From positions 1 to 64,000 of the forward strand of contig JAGXLL010000010.1 of NCBI GenBank assembly GCA_018334675.1: a stretch of DNA of 64,000 bases. The letters run 5' to 3'. A program made the translations under genes and the position numbers. The stretch comes from Bacteroidales bacterium. GTDB taxonomy: Bacteria; Bacteroidota; Bacteroidia; Bacteroidales; UBA12077. The notes below the pieces were generated by a model. It did no database searches, was not told the DNA's origin, and was given only the letters and a program-made list of their open reading frames with translations. This document shows, piece after piece, positions 24,860 to 33,548 of this stretch; the stretch's first letter is position 1; each line of letters opens with the position of its first letter.

Positions 24860-25921
24860 CTAAAGGGGTTTCACATCCAGGGAGTTGGCTTTAAAGCTGA
24901 TCCATATCTCAGCCGAAGGCTCGATCTGAAGCCTGGTTTGGCTTTCGCGGGTAATCATCACGGCCAGGGGGATACCGATATCCACAATGGCTTCGAATCC
25001 TTGCCGGGTGGGGATCAAGTCTTTGATGGTTCCGGGAAAATTATTGAGTGCGGACGAGTCGGGTTTTGAACGGGAAAGGATGATGTTGCGTGCCGGAAGG
25101 GTCACCACCACATCGCCTTCCTCTGTTCCTGCGGGCACAAAAAATGAAACGTCCGAACGCTCCAGCCGGATGGTCTTGTGATCTTTTCCGGTCAGTCTTT
25201 CAACCGTACCCCGGAAAAAATTGCGCATCCCCACAAATTCTGCGATAAATGAAGAGGAAGGATTCCGGAAGACCTCTTCCACGGTGCCCTGTTGCCGGAT
25301 CCTTCCCTGATCCATCACCGCTACCCGACTGGCCAGGGCCAGGGCTTCCTCATAATCGTGGGTGACATGAATGATGGTCTGTCCCTGATGGTTCAGCCTG
25401 CGCAAGAGGGACTGCAGTTCTCGTTTATATTGAACATCCAGGGAGGTAAGCGGCTCATCCAGCAGGAGCAGCCGGGGATTACGGGCCAGTGTTCTGGCCA
25501 GGACGGTACGTTGTATCTCTCCGCCGGAGAGGGTAGCGGGATACCGGTCCAGCAGATGGCTAAGTCCGGCCGTATGGGCAAGCTCCCGGACTCTTTGGCG
25601 CATCTGTTTGTTTCGCAGCCCCATTCGCCGCAGCGGATAGCCAATATTGGAAGCCACGGTAAGGTGGGGGAATATGGCATGATCCTGAAATACCAGTCCG
25701 ACATCCCGGTGCTGGATACGCTGGTGGGTGATATCGTGGTCTTCCAGCCGGATGGTACCTTTATCGGGTTTCCTGATACCGGCCAGGATTTCCAGCAACA
25801 GCGTCTTGCCTGCCCCGGAACGGCCGAGGATCACCAAATAATCGCCCTGGCTGACCCGCAGGTGCACATCGCGGATCTGAAAATCCTCCAGGTATTTACT
25901 TATATCTTGAAGTTCCAGCAT
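24860..25921 (-). CDS. Molybdate/tungstate-type ABC transporter ATPase (ModC/WtpC-like)
   Basis: 353 residues. Walker A GRSGAGKTLL (about residues 34-42), Q-loop VFQDHAIFPHLTV, signature LSGGEIQRTVLARTLARNP, Walker B LLLLDEPLTSLD and H-loop VTHDYEEA. After about residue 235 comes a TOBE-like beta domain (EFVGMRNFFRG.V, VVVTLPARNIILS) as in ModC and WtpC, which can sense oxyanion. It powers uptake through the permease encoded just upstream (26-bp overlap). Position beside the Moco genes points to molybdate or tungstate; sulfate/iron-type importers are close relatives. Confidence 0.85.
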   Translation of the reverse strand: MLELQDISKYLEDFQIRDVHLRVSQGDYLVILGRSGAGKTLLLEILAGIRKPDKGTIRLEDHDITHQRIQHRDVGLVFQDHAIFPHLTVASNIGYPLRRMGLRNKQMRQRVRELAHTAGLSHLLDRYPATLSGGEIQRTVLARTLARNPRLLLLDEPLTSLDVQYKRELQSLLRRLNHQGQTIIHVTHDYEEALALASRVAVMDQGRIRQQGTVEEVFRNPSSSFIAEFVGMRNFFRGTVERLTGKDHKTIRLERSDVSFFVPAGTEEGDVVVTLPARNIILSRSKPDSSALNNFPGTIKDLIPTRQGFEAIVDIGIPLAVMITRESQTRLQIEPSAEIWISFKANSLDVKPL

Positions 25922-26693
25922 GCTTTGTCCTTGACAGCATTCGCAACAGGATAAAAAAGGCCAGGCTCACCAGGATGAACAGCACAGCCACAGGCCGTGC
26001 ATATTGCAGTCCGTAAGCCCCAAAGCGTTCATAAATCAAAACGGGTGTAACCATCGGGTGGTAGGCCACGATCACCACTGCGCCAAACTCGCTCATGCCA
26101 CGGGCAAACATCAATATCATACCGCTGACGATGCTGCGCCAGGCCAGGGGAAGAGAAACGGAGAAGAAGACCCGGATGGGTGTGGCCCCCAGGTTCATGG
26201 CGGCCTGCTCCAGGCGCACCGGCACATTCTCAAACCCGTCGCGGGCGGCATTGATCAAAAAAGGTATGCTCACAAAAGCCATGGCCAGGGCAATACCAAT
26301 GGGATGGCCAACCAGGTTCAGGCCCAGCGAAGAGGCGGCCTGCCCTACCACCGTATCCCTGGAGATAAATCCCAATACAGCGATGCCGGCAGCCGTATGA
26401 GGAATAACCACCGGCAGGTCCACGACACCCAAAACCAGCTTCTTAAGGGGGAACTCGCGGCGGGCCAGCAGGTAGGCAAAAGGCACGGACAGCAAGGCAA
26501 AAAACACGGTGGCCAGGGCGGAAGTCCAAAGCGTGAGCCGGATGCTGGCGGTCACCTCTTTATCCCCGGCCGTCTCCATAAGTTCCGGCATACCAGTATC
26601 CAGAAACATGCCGGCCAGGGGTGCCAAAATGAACAACAGCACCAGGCCGCCCAAAAATGCAAAAACAAGTCGCGCCGTACTATATCGGATCAT
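25896..26693 (-). CDS. Oxyanion ABC transporter permease (ModB/WtpB-like)
   Basis: 265 residues with about six membrane helices, starting ARLVFAFLGGLVLLFILAPL. The EAA coupling loop reads EQAAMNLGATPIRVFFSVSLPLAW (residues about 178-200). LPVVIPHTAAGIAVLGF and ARGMSEFGAVVIVAYHPM match ModB/WtpB/CysT-type permeases. Cytoplasmic-membrane channel for molybdate or tungstate, working with the ATPase gene that overlaps its 3' end. No periplasmic binding protein is encoded next to it, although the family needs one. Confidence 0.87.
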   Translation of the reverse strand: MIRYSTARLVFAFLGGLVLLFILAPLAGMFLDTGMPELMETAGDKEVTASIRLTLWTSALATVFFALLSVPFAYLLARREFPLKKLVLGVVDLPVVIPHTAAGIAVLGFISRDTVVGQAASSLGLNLVGHPIGIALAMAFVSIPFLINAARDGFENVPVRLEQAAMNLGATPIRVFFSVSLPLAWRSIVSGMILMFARGMSEFGAVVIVAYHPMVTPVLIYERFGAYGLQYARPVAVLFILVSLAFFILLRMLSRTKHAGTSRYK

Positions 26694-27008
26694 AGATTCA
26701 GGAATAAATATTCAACCAAATATATATGCCCCCACAAACTCATCGTTAACATGCAAACAAGCTTTTTCTATTCCGGGTTCAGATATGTTGGGGAAACCCA
26801 TGTAATGGTCCGGGATTACAACGGAAAGGTGCTTTCGTCCGTCCATTTAAAACTAATGTTTTTTTACAAGAATCCCTATTATTTGTTGAGTTTGCGACCG
26901 GGAAATTTCTAAATTTGAAGAACAAACCCGGGAAAGGAAACCGGCAGCCTATCCGAACAAATAAAATGGAACAGCGTATAGTGGTAAAAAGCATAAAAAC
27001 AACAAACG
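26694..27008. other. Intergenic region without recognisable gene
   Basis: 315 bp between the divergent permease and small secreted-protein genes. A 53-codon frame at 26751-26912 has no recognisable family features, and I did not accept it. Promoters for both flanking genes should lie here, but no strong TTTG/TAnnTTTG pair is seen. Confidence 0.5.
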
Positions 27009-27305
27009 ATGAAAAAACCGATTTGGATCATCCTGCTCATTCTGCTGGCAGCACTTATCACCAGTCCCAATGCAGAGGAGCACAAAAGCAAGATAAACAT
27101 AGAGTTTAAAGGTCAAAACCCCGTAGCCGGCGTACTTGGTGGAGGGAAGCTTTTTTCGGAGATGGTGGATTACCACGAGGGTTATCTTTTCTCCTATACC
27201 ACCTTCCGGGATGAAACGGTATCATTCGGTATTTTTGGCACCACCTTCGTGTTCAAGGATTTGGACCTGATCAAGGATAAAAAGGACGACTCAAACGGCA
27301 TATAA
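27009..27305 (+). CDS. Small membrane-anchored or secreted protein, DUF4359-like
   Basis: 98 residues. An N-terminal hydrophobic helix (PIWIILLILLAALITSPNA) serves as signal or anchor. The remainder is a small beta-rich domain ending in DETVSFGIFGTTFVFKDLD and a charged tail. It resembles small DUF4359-type proteins of Bacteroidota, an uncertain recollection and not a search result. Function unknown. It stands alone, with the next gene converging 246 bp away; that gap (27306-27550) shows only a weak ATTGGG/CCCAAT hairpin. Confidence 0.6.
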   Translation: MKKPIWIILLILLAALITSPNAEEHKSKINIEFKGQNPVAGVLGGGKLFSEMVDYHEGYLFSYTTFRDETVSFGIFGTTFVFKDLDLIKDKKDDSNGI

Positions 27306-27550
27306 TCCGGCCAATCTGCCGGGCAACCTCATTGGGTTGGTCCCAATCCAAGCAGATACCCAGGTTATATTTGTTTCCCCAGCTCGTCGAGGGCCGGCAT
27401 TGAAGAGGCGACCCCGGGCACTCCAGGTTAAAACAGGATCAGGCCACCCTTGACAGATATCACCGGTGCGGCTTGACAGGTTTGTAACCAGCCATGTTCA
27501 GGGGCAAGGCTAATATTCCGGAAAAGGGAAGGTATAAAAGCCTGTACTGT

Positions 27551-27907
27551 TCAAGCCAAGAGGGCATATAACCTGGGGACAAAAATCACCAAAGCGACGG
27601 CCAGGGCCACCAAAGCAGCGATCAGAACGGCTGCCGCCGATATGTCCTTAATGGCCCTGATCCCGGGATGATGCTCCTTGTGAACCAGATCACTCAATTT
27701 TTCCAGGGAGGCATTGAAGGCTTCGGCTGATAATACCAGGCCAATGGAGAGGATGAGGGCCAGCCATTCCGATGTTTCAATATGAAAGATCCACCCGCCT
27801 GCCAGGGCCAGTAGAGCAAGGCTTAGATGGATGCGGTTGTTGGGTTCGCTGGTAATGAAGAGCCACAAACCCCGAAAAGCATTGGTAAATGTTGATTTTA
27901 AGGACAT
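27551..27907 (-). CDS. dgkA: Diacylglycerol kinase family protein (DgkA-type, possibly undecaprenol kinase)
   Basis: 118 residues, three predicted membrane helices. The DgkA signature is visible as SAEAFNASLEKLSDLV followed by KDISAAAVLIAAL (E-A-x-N-T-A-I-E and KD-AAGAV in better known members). An N-terminal amphipathic helix (FTNAFRGLWLFITSEPNNRIH) also matches the family. It phosphorylates lipid alcohols in the inner membrane; Gram-positive homologues use undecaprenol. It lies 18 bp after lpxH and is probably cotranscribed with it, an envelope-lipid pair. Confidence 0.92.
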   Translation of the reverse strand: MSLKSTFTNAFRGLWLFITSEPNNRIHLSLALLALAGGWIFHIETSEWLALILSIGLVLSAEAFNASLEKLSDLVHKEHHPGIRAIKDISAAAVLIAALVALAVALVIFVPRLYALLA

Positions 27908-27925
27908 AAAGCAACCGGTATAAGA

Positions 27926-28684
27926 TCAGCTGCCGGAGCTGGTATAGGTTTTCAGTTGAAACTCCTTCCCGTCGAATTCTCCGTATGTGTAATGATCGAT
28001 CCAATCGCCCAGGTTGATGTACCGGGATTGTTCATTCAGCGGATAATCCACTGCCATATGGCGGTGCCCGAATATCAGATAGTCGAAATGGGCTTTCCCC
28101 AGCATCTTCCTGGCGTGCTGTACCAGCATTTCATTTTCTTCCCCCCGAAATTTTTCGGGTTCCTGATGCACATCGCGGCTGCTCAACGACCACCTGTGGG
28201 CCAGTGAGATTCCCAGGTTGGGGTGCAGCCTTCCAAAAAGCCATTGTGCAAAGGGATTGGTAAAGACTTTCTTAAGCAGCTTAAACCGCCCGTCACCCTG
28301 AGCCAGCCCGTCGCCATGAGCCAGATAGAAATGCTTCTCTCCGAGGGTCACTTCCAGCGGTTCCCGGTGAATGATGAATCCCACTTCCCGGGGCAGATAG
28401 TCGAAGATCCACAGGTCATGGTTACCGGTGAAGAAATGCACCGGAATGCCCCGATCGTAGAATTCGGCCATCTTACCTAAAAAACGGACAAATCCTTTAG
28501 GAACAGCCTTTTTATATTCAAACCAGAAATCAAATACATCCCCGAGCAGGTAGAGGGCTTCGGCCCGGGGCTGGATCTCATTCAGCCATTCGACAAGGAT
28601 GCGTTCGCGATGCAGACTCTTTTCCCGTCCGGGGGCTCCCAGATGAAAATCCGAGGCAAAAAATATTTTCTTCCCTTCTTTCAA
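27926..28684 (-). CDS. lpxH: UDP-2,3-diacylglucosamine diphosphatase (LpxH-type)
   Basis: 252 residues. A calcineurin-like metallophosphoesterase with metal ligands in DFHLG (SDFHLGAPG), GDVFDFW, TGNHD, LAHGD and GHRHM. This order and the short cap region match LpxH, which removes UMP from UDP-2,3-diacylglucosamine in lipid A synthesis on the cytosolic face of the inner membrane. The general phosphoesterase family is broad, but the length and motif spacing favour LpxH. Neighbour dgkA follows at 18 bp. Confidence 0.92.
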   Translation of the reverse strand: MKEGKKIFFASDFHLGAPGREKSLHRERILVEWLNEIQPRAEALYLLGDVFDFWFEYKKAVPKGFVRFLGKMAEFYDRGIPVHFFTGNHDLWIFDYLPREVGFIIHREPLEVTLGEKHFYLAHGDGLAQGDGRFKLLKKVFTNPFAQWLFGRLHPNLGISLAHRWSLSSRDVHQEPEKFRGEENEMLVQHARKMLGKAHFDYLIFGHRHMAVDYPLNEQSRYINLGDWIDHYTYGEFDGKEFQLKTYTSSGS

Positions 28685-28701
28685 GATATGGCCGGTTAAA
28701 A

Positions 28702-29856
28702 TTAATCCAGGGCAATGGACAGTTGACGCCTTAGCTCCTGTTTGCTGGGATCTTTAGCAATTATCCCCCTTTCCTGATGAATCAGAAAATCGCTGGGCAG
28801 ATCCTGCACATTGTATACCCGAGCGGCATAGGATTCATAGCCATTCAGGCTGCTGACGTTGATCCAGGGGAGCTGATCAAACCTCACCGCTCTTTGCCAG
28901 TCCTCGCGGGACTGATCCAGGGAGACCTGGTATATTTCAAAACCCTGATCGTGGTAACGATTATAGAGGCTCTTCAGCTCCAGGCTGCGCTGTATGCTTG
29001 GTTTGTTCCAGGAGGCCCAGAAACTCAAGAGGATCATCTTATCATCCAATCCTTGCAGGGAAACGCTATCGCCCTGCAGGTTGGGAAGATTCACTTCAGG
29101 ATAACGGCTTACCTTACCCATCTGGCTGAGGGTGTTTTGCAGCTCCAGGTTCCGGTATTTCTTCATCAGATCCTCTTTGTTGGCTACCAGGGCTTTAACA
29201 TGTTCCGACCGGGGGTATTCATCCTTGAGCGAGTCGGCTACCAGCCGTATATATTGAAGATCGCTGTTTTTATAAAGTACATACCGGTCGTCGTTCACCT
29301 TCTGGTAAAGGGCCATAATGGAAGCCAACGATCTAAGATGATTGATGATGAATGCCACGGATGAATCTCTTTGCCTGTTGAGTATCTCCCGATATTGTTC
29401 ATTGATGCGCTCGATCTCCTCAGCAGAGGCCTGGCCCTCCTTTTGCCTGAAGAGCCGGGTGAGCGAATCGAGCTTGCTTTTGGTTTTTCTCAATCGTTGG
29501 TCCAGGGTTTTCACATGCTGTGAGCCGGGTGAGCCCTGGACCGTATAGTCGTGAAAGCTGCCGGCCCGGGTGTGAAAACGAACATCCTCCCCGGGTTTGA
29601 TCAACAGGGTGGCAAAACGATCCTCCATGGTAAGGTCGAAAAACCGGGGATATTCAATTTCCCCCTTAAACCCGAATTCACCTTTTTTGCCCAGCCGGGC
29701 AGAATCCAGCACGGTACTGCTGTTCACACCTTTGTTCTTAAGATACACCCACTGATCACTGGATGCTCCGTCAATGCTACCTTCTATTGTGTATTGATTC
29801 TCACTGGAACAACCAAACAGTAAAACAGCAAAAACAGCGATGACAATCTTTTTCAT
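28702..29856 (-). CDS. TlpA-type lipoprotein with DUF4369-like N-terminus and no active-site cysteines
   Basis: 384 residues. Lipoprotein signal (VFAVLLFGCSSE, Cys16), an N-terminal beta domain (about 20-110) of the kind found in Bacteroidota disulfide reductases, a helical middle, and a thioredoxin fold from about residue 255. Where the active site should be WAxWCxPC the sequence is WASWNKPS (residues 280-287), so both cysteines are replaced (Asn284, Ser287). The rest of the fold is intact (EIYQVSLDQSREDW, DLPSDFLIHQERG), so the protein may have a binding or structural role. It is a tandem paralogue of the intact gene at 29954-31117. Confidence 0.88.
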   Translation of the reverse strand: MKKIVIAVFAVLLFGCSSENQYTIEGSIDGASSDQWVYLKNKGVNSSTVLDSARLGKKGEFGFKGEIEYPRFFDLTMEDRFATLLIKPGEDVRFHTRAGSFHDYTVQGSPGSQHVKTLDQRLRKTKSKLDSLTRLFRQKEGQASAEEIERINEQYREILNRQRDSSVAFIINHLRSLASIMALYQKVNDDRYVLYKNSDLQYIRLVADSLKDEYPRSEHVKALVANKEDLMKKYRNLELQNTLSQMGKVSRYPEVNLPNLQGDSVSLQGLDDKMILLSFWASWNKPSIQRSLELKSLYNRYHDQGFEIYQVSLDQSREDWQRAVRFDQLPWINVSSLNGYESYAARVYNVQDLPSDFLIHQERGIIAKDPSKQELRRQLSIALD

Positions 29857-29953
29857 TCGAATAGATCTTTATATTATTTATTGGCTGTAAAAACTCAACC
29901 TGATCAAAGATAATAAAACAGCTGGATCCGGGGCTTATCGAATCACAAAATGA

Positions 29954-31117
29954 TCACTTTGCGAACAATTCGTTCAGCTTAGCCTGCAGGTCGTCGCCTC
30001 TGAGGTTCTTATCGATGATCTCGCCCTGCTTGTTGAGAAGGAAATTGGCCGGGATGCTTCTGATATTGTATTTCCTGGCTGCCTTTGAATCCCAGAACTG
30101 AAGGTCGCTCACATGATACCAGTCGAGGTTGTCCTTTTCGATGGCATCTAACCATTTTTGGCGTTGCTTGTCGAGAGAAACCTGGTAGATCTCAAAATCC
30201 TGGTCGCTATGGCGTTGGTAGGCTTTCACCAGGTTGGGATTTTCCACACGACAGGGCTTGCACCAGGCAGCCCAGAAGTCAAGCAAGACATAATTGCCCC
30301 GGAGGTCGGATAGCTCAACGGTATCCCCCTGGGGGTTGGGCAGGGCTATCTCAGGCGCCGTGCTGCCAATGGCCAGGCGGGCCTCACTGGCCTCATCTTC
30401 ATTCATTCTTTTCCGGATCTCTTCAACCTGTGAATGCAGTGATTTCACCGGCTCAGAATTGGGGTAGTTGGCCATCAGGGCGGAGTCCACCTTTTCAAAA
30501 TACTTAAAGTCTTCCCTGGGGCTGAGCACAAAGCTTCGGGGTCCTATCTGCTGATACAGGGCCATCAGGCTGGCAAGCGAATGGATATTGCGATCTATGA
30601 ACTCCTTGGTGTAGCTTTTCTGCTTGTTGATGATTTTCTGCGAAGACTCGTTCAACCTGGATCTCAGTGATTCCATATCGCCTTTGTCCTTATTCTCCTG
30701 ATAAATCTTACCCAGAGAGTCCAGGCTGGCAATGGTCTGCTCCATTCGCTGGCGCAGCTTCATGATCTCCCGGGACCCTTCGGATCCTTTCACCTGGTAT
30801 TGTTCACCCAAATTGTTCATATCGCCTGAGATATCGATCTCATCGCCAGGCTCAACCACAAGTGTTACGCTGTTTCGAGGTGCAGTCTGGACCAGAAAAA
30901 ATTTAGCCACATTGGTATAGCCGGTAAACCGAAACTGGCCGTCTTCGCCTACACCAACCGAATCTATCTTGTTGGTTCCATCGGTGGTCAATTCCACCAG
31001 ATAGATCTTTTCACCTGATGCATTGGATAAGTTCCCGTCAATGGTGAACTCGTTGGTGTTGCTGCCACATGCCTGTACAATCAACAACACGACTGCTGTA
31101 AGCCATAGATTTTTCAT
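29954..31117 (-). CDS. TlpA-type thiol-disulfide oxidoreductase lipoprotein
   Basis: 387 residues from ATG 31117 (MKNLWLTAVVLLIVQACG), which begins a perfect lipoprotein signal; a start 17 codons earlier does not. Domain order equals its downstream paralogue: DUF4369-like beta domain, helical linker, thioredoxin domain. The active site WAAWCKPC is intact, as are EIYQVSLDKQRQKW and the cis-Pro region (SIPANFLLNKQGEI). It reduces disulfides or apocytochrome cysteines outside the cytoplasm, possibly for the CcsBA haem-ligation system elsewhere in the window (inference). Confidence 0.93.
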   Translation of the reverse strand: MKNLWLTAVVLLIVQACGSNTNEFTIDGNLSNASGEKIYLVELTTDGTNKIDSVGVGEDGQFRFTGYTNVAKFFLVQTAPRNSVTLVVEPGDEIDISGDMNNLGEQYQVKGSEGSREIMKLRQRMEQTIASLDSLGKIYQENKDKGDMESLRSRLNESSQKIINKQKSYTKEFIDRNIHSLASLMALYQQIGPRSFVLSPREDFKYFEKVDSALMANYPNSEPVKSLHSQVEEIRKRMNEDEASEARLAIGSTAPEIALPNPQGDTVELSDLRGNYVLLDFWAAWCKPCRVENPNLVKAYQRHSDQDFEIYQVSLDKQRQKWLDAIEKDNLDWYHVSDLQFWDSKAARKYNIRSIPANFLLNKQGEIIDKNLRGDDLQAKLNELFAK

Positions 31118-31214
31118 ATTGGTTGGATTTAATGAGGTGTTAAAACCTCGAAGATAAAAACTTTTCATGTGTATTTTTATAACTTTGTTCGTTTAATCAT
31201 CAATTCGTCAGGAA

Positions 31215-32156
31215 GTGCAGGTACATACTGAACTCAATCGATTCAAGGCTCTCAATCCGGTAGTGACCATCGGGGTTTTCGATGGTGTTCACCGGGGTCA
31301 TCATCGCATCCTGTCCCGTTTGGTAGAAAAGGCCCGGGAGGTTAACGGCGAGTCGGTGGTGATCACCCTGTGGCCTCATCCCCGGCTGGTCCTGAAAAAG
31401 GATGCCGGCAAGCTCCTGCTGCTCAACACCCTGGATGAGAAGAAGATCCTGCTGGAGCAAAAACACATCGATCATTTGGTGATCTTGCCCTTCAACGAAG
31501 AAGTAAGCAGCATGTCGGCCTGTGATTTCATTGAACAGATCCTGGTAAATACGATCGGAGTGTCGAATCTGCTGATCGGTCACGACCATCATTTCGGCAA
31601 AGGCAGGCAAGGGGGGTTCGATGACCTGAAGGCCTGCTCGCTGCAATACAACTTCCGGGTGGAGCGTATGGAAGCGGAGAAGAAAAGCGGGGTTAAGATC
31701 AGCTCCACCATCATTCGCAATGCCCTGCTTGATGGCAGGCTGAAAGAAGCCAATGACTACCTGGGCTATGATTATTTTCTCAAGGGGCACGTTACCGACG
31801 GGCGCCGCATCGGCAAAAAGATCGGTTTCCCCACGGCCAACATCGAAGTGACCGATGCTTACAAACTCATACCCCGAGACGGTGTCTATGCCATACGGGC
31901 CACGGTGAACGGGAAATGGCACAACGGCATGCTCAATATCGGCTACCGGCCTACCGTCGACAGCCATGGACATCAAAAATCCATTGAAGCGCATCTGTTC
32001 GATTTCGGGGAGGACATATACGACAAACCCATCATGGTGTATTTTGTGGGGCGCATCCGCGACGAACAGAAATTTTCCGGCGTAGAGGAGCTGGTCGAAC
32101 AACTCAGCAAGGATAAAGAGCATTCCAGGGCCATACTTGCTGCCCTGGGCCATTGA
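31215..32156 (+). CDS. ribF: Bifunctional riboflavin kinase / FAD synthetase
   Basis: 313 residues. The N-terminal FAD synthetase part has VTIGVFDGVHRGHH (nucleotidyltransferase HxGH-type motif), LIGHDHHFGKGRQG and SSTIIRNALLDG. The C-terminal riboflavin kinase part has GKKIGFPTANIE, DGVYAIRATV, NIGYRPTV and EAHLFDFGEDIY. It makes FMN and FAD from riboflavin and ATP. The start is GTG at 31215: an in-frame stop lies at 31194, no ATG intervenes, and the residues after GTG align with the usual RibF N-terminus. No FMN riboswitch is seen upstream. Confidence 0.96.
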   Translation: MQVHTELNRFKALNPVVTIGVFDGVHRGHHRILSRLVEKAREVNGESVVITLWPHPRLVLKKDAGKLLLLNTLDEKKILLEQKHIDHLVILPFNEEVSSMSACDFIEQILVNTIGVSNLLIGHDHHFGKGRQGGFDDLKACSLQYNFRVERMEAEKKSGVKISSTIIRNALLDGRLKEANDYLGYDYFLKGHVTDGRRIGKKIGFPTANIEVTDAYKLIPRDGVYAIRATVNGKWHNGMLNIGYRPTVDSHGHQKSIEAHLFDFGEDIYDKPIMVYFVGRIRDEQKFSGVEELVEQLSKDKEHSRAILAALGH

Positions 32157-32198
32157 CTTGTGAAGGCAGGTTATTGATCCGTGAAAGCAGGTTCAGGC

Positions 32199-32636
32199 TC
32201 AGTTACTGCTAACCCGAAGCTGGTTGGGCGGGATATAGTAGGCCTCATACTGCTTGAGCGGAACAGTTGCCGGCCCGTTGAATACCATACCTTCCTGGGA
32301 TAGCTGAAAACTGGATCCGCAGCACGGACATTCCATCAGGCCAAACTTGTTATCCTCGCTAAGCAGGCATTTCTTCTTGGGTTTATAGGTGCATGCCCGG
32401 TCAAAAGCATAGAATGAGCTGCGCCCGGCACGATAAATGATCAAACCCCCGTATCCGTATTTCTCCTTGATCACATATTCACCTACCGGCAAATCGCCCA
32501 GCTGAGTGCTGATGTTGAACGTGACATCGACATAGACATAGGGAAAGGGCTCACGCTCATCATCACAACCTGCCGGTAACAACATCAACCATGGGAGAAC
32601 CAAAAAAAATATTATCTTTGTTATTTTACCAGGCAT
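32199..32636 (-). CDS. Rieske-like lipoprotein with altered cluster ligands
   Basis: 145 residues. Lipoprotein signal (LPWLMLLPAGCDD, Cys24). The central part resembles a Rieske domain of the cytochrome bc1 type: FDRACTYKPKKKC at 78-90 and CPCCGSSF at 103-110, followed by the usual GPATVPLKQYEA-like strand. Normal Rieske ligands are C-x-H and C-x-x-H. Here the two histidines are Tyr84 and Cys106, while Cys82 and Cys103 remain and Cys90/Cys105 sit where the bc1-type disulfide would be. It may bind a different metal centre or none. Divergent from the next gene with 17 bp between starts. Confidence 0.7.
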   Translation of the reverse strand: MPGKITKIIFFLVLPWLMLLPAGCDDEREPFPYVYVDVTFNISTQLGDLPVGEYVIKEKYGYGGLIIYRAGRSSFYAFDRACTYKPKKKCLLSEDNKFGLMECPCCGSSFQLSQEGMVFNGPATVPLKQYEAYYIPPNQLRVSSN

Positions 32637-32653
32637 CTTGAGAAACCAATGAT

Positions 32654-33019
32654 ATGGTGGTACAATATTTCAAGAAGGCCGCACTATGCTTCCTGATTGG
32701 CGCTGCCCTGATAACAGCCGGCGGCTGCAGCCTCTTCCAACCTGATAAGGCCAACGCCCGATCGGACAAAGTTAATAAAAGTATCAACAGGAAACACCAA
32801 AAAGAATACCAGCAGGCCAGGGAAAAATTCCTGGAAAAGCATTATGAAAGGCAAGCCAACAGGGTGCAAAAAAGAATGGATTACAATGCCCGCCAGGCTA
32901 AACAATGGAGGCAGCGATACCTGGTAGAAGAGCGACCCTCATTCTTTGAACGCATCGGCCAATGGTTCGGGGGCATCCTCGACTGGCTTGACCGCCCCGA
33001 CAAAGGGCTTTTCAAATAG
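32654..33019 (+). CDS. Small basic lipoprotein of unknown function
   Basis: 121 residues. Signal ending ITAGGCSLF (lipidated Cys at about residue 25). The mature part is very basic and helical (KSINRKHQKEYQQAREKFLEK-type sequence, Arg/Gln-rich), then a tail FFERIGQWFGGILDWLDRP with an amphipathic aromatic helix. Family not recognised. The helical charged body and terminal amphipathic helix suggest association with membrane or cell wall; this is inference. Confidence 0.6.
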   Translation: MVVQYFKKAALCFLIGAALITAGGCSLFQPDKANARSDKVNKSINRKHQKEYQQAREKFLEKHYERQANRVQKRMDYNARQAKQWRQRYLVEERPSFFERIGQWFGGILDWLDRPDKGLFK

Positions 33020-33064
33020 AATAAACCTGTATTACAAACGCTTGTATTAATCAATTAGAATACC

Positions 33065-33511
33065 ATGGAAGGTCTTATCCCATTATTGATCATCGTGGCT
33101 TCAGGGGTCATTTCGCTTGTTGCTTCCGCCAGGAAACAAAAACGCAATAATCAAACCGCCCCATCGTTAAACGAAGAAGACTCCCCAACAGGGGAACAGG
33201 AGATCGGTCAATCTTTTTTCCAGAGCGAGGAAGCCGGAGAACAGGAGCCAAACGGGCAGGAAGAGAAGGCCCCGGGTGAGGAGACCGTTGAAGAAAGAAA
33301 GCAGCGGATCCTGGAAGCATCAGAGGCTTCTGCTGATTCCGGACAACAACCCGGGGGCGAAAAGCCAAGGGTCGAAAAACTGAGTAAAACCCGACGTGGC
33401 AGGGCTAAAAAACGACCTGCAAAGAAAAGCAGCATTGAAGCCATCAAAGAAAAATTCGATGTGAAAGAAGCCATTATCTATTCAGAAATTATCAACCGAA
33501 AATACTTCTGA
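33065..33511 (+). CDS. Single-span membrane protein with acidic disordered region
   Basis: 148 residues. An N-terminal membrane helix (LIPLLIIVASGVISLVAS) followed by Lys/Arg, then a long low-complexity acidic stretch rich in Glu, Gly and Pro (about residues 35-105), a basic block (KTRRGRAKKRPAKKS) and a conserved-looking end (DVKEAIIYSEIINRKYF). Such proteins are common and unannotated in Bacteroidota. The short C-terminal motif may be the interacting part. It starts 45 bp after the preceding small lipoprotein gene and may share its transcript. Confidence 0.65.
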   Translation: MEGLIPLLIIVASGVISLVASARKQKRNNQTAPSLNEEDSPTGEQEIGQSFFQSEEAGEQEPNGQEEKAPGEETVEERKQRILEASEASADSGQQPGGEKPRVEKLSKTRRGRAKKRPAKKSSIEAIKEKFDVKEAIIYSEIINRKYF

Positions 33512-33548
33512 ATCATGATAATAAAATACATCCCCATCCGGTTTTGTA

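Noticed and set aside
26751-26912. 53-codon plus-strand frame between modB and the small secreted protein
   Set aside because: No signal, family motif or neighbour support; composition does not stand out from intergenic DNA.
31118-31214. FMN riboswitch before ribF
   Set aside because: The gap to the divergent gene is under 100 bp and lacks the conserved FMN-element segments.
31200-32153. Long minus-strand frame opposite ribF
   Set aside because: ribF on the plus strand is certain from its motifs; the antisense frame only mirrors its codon use.
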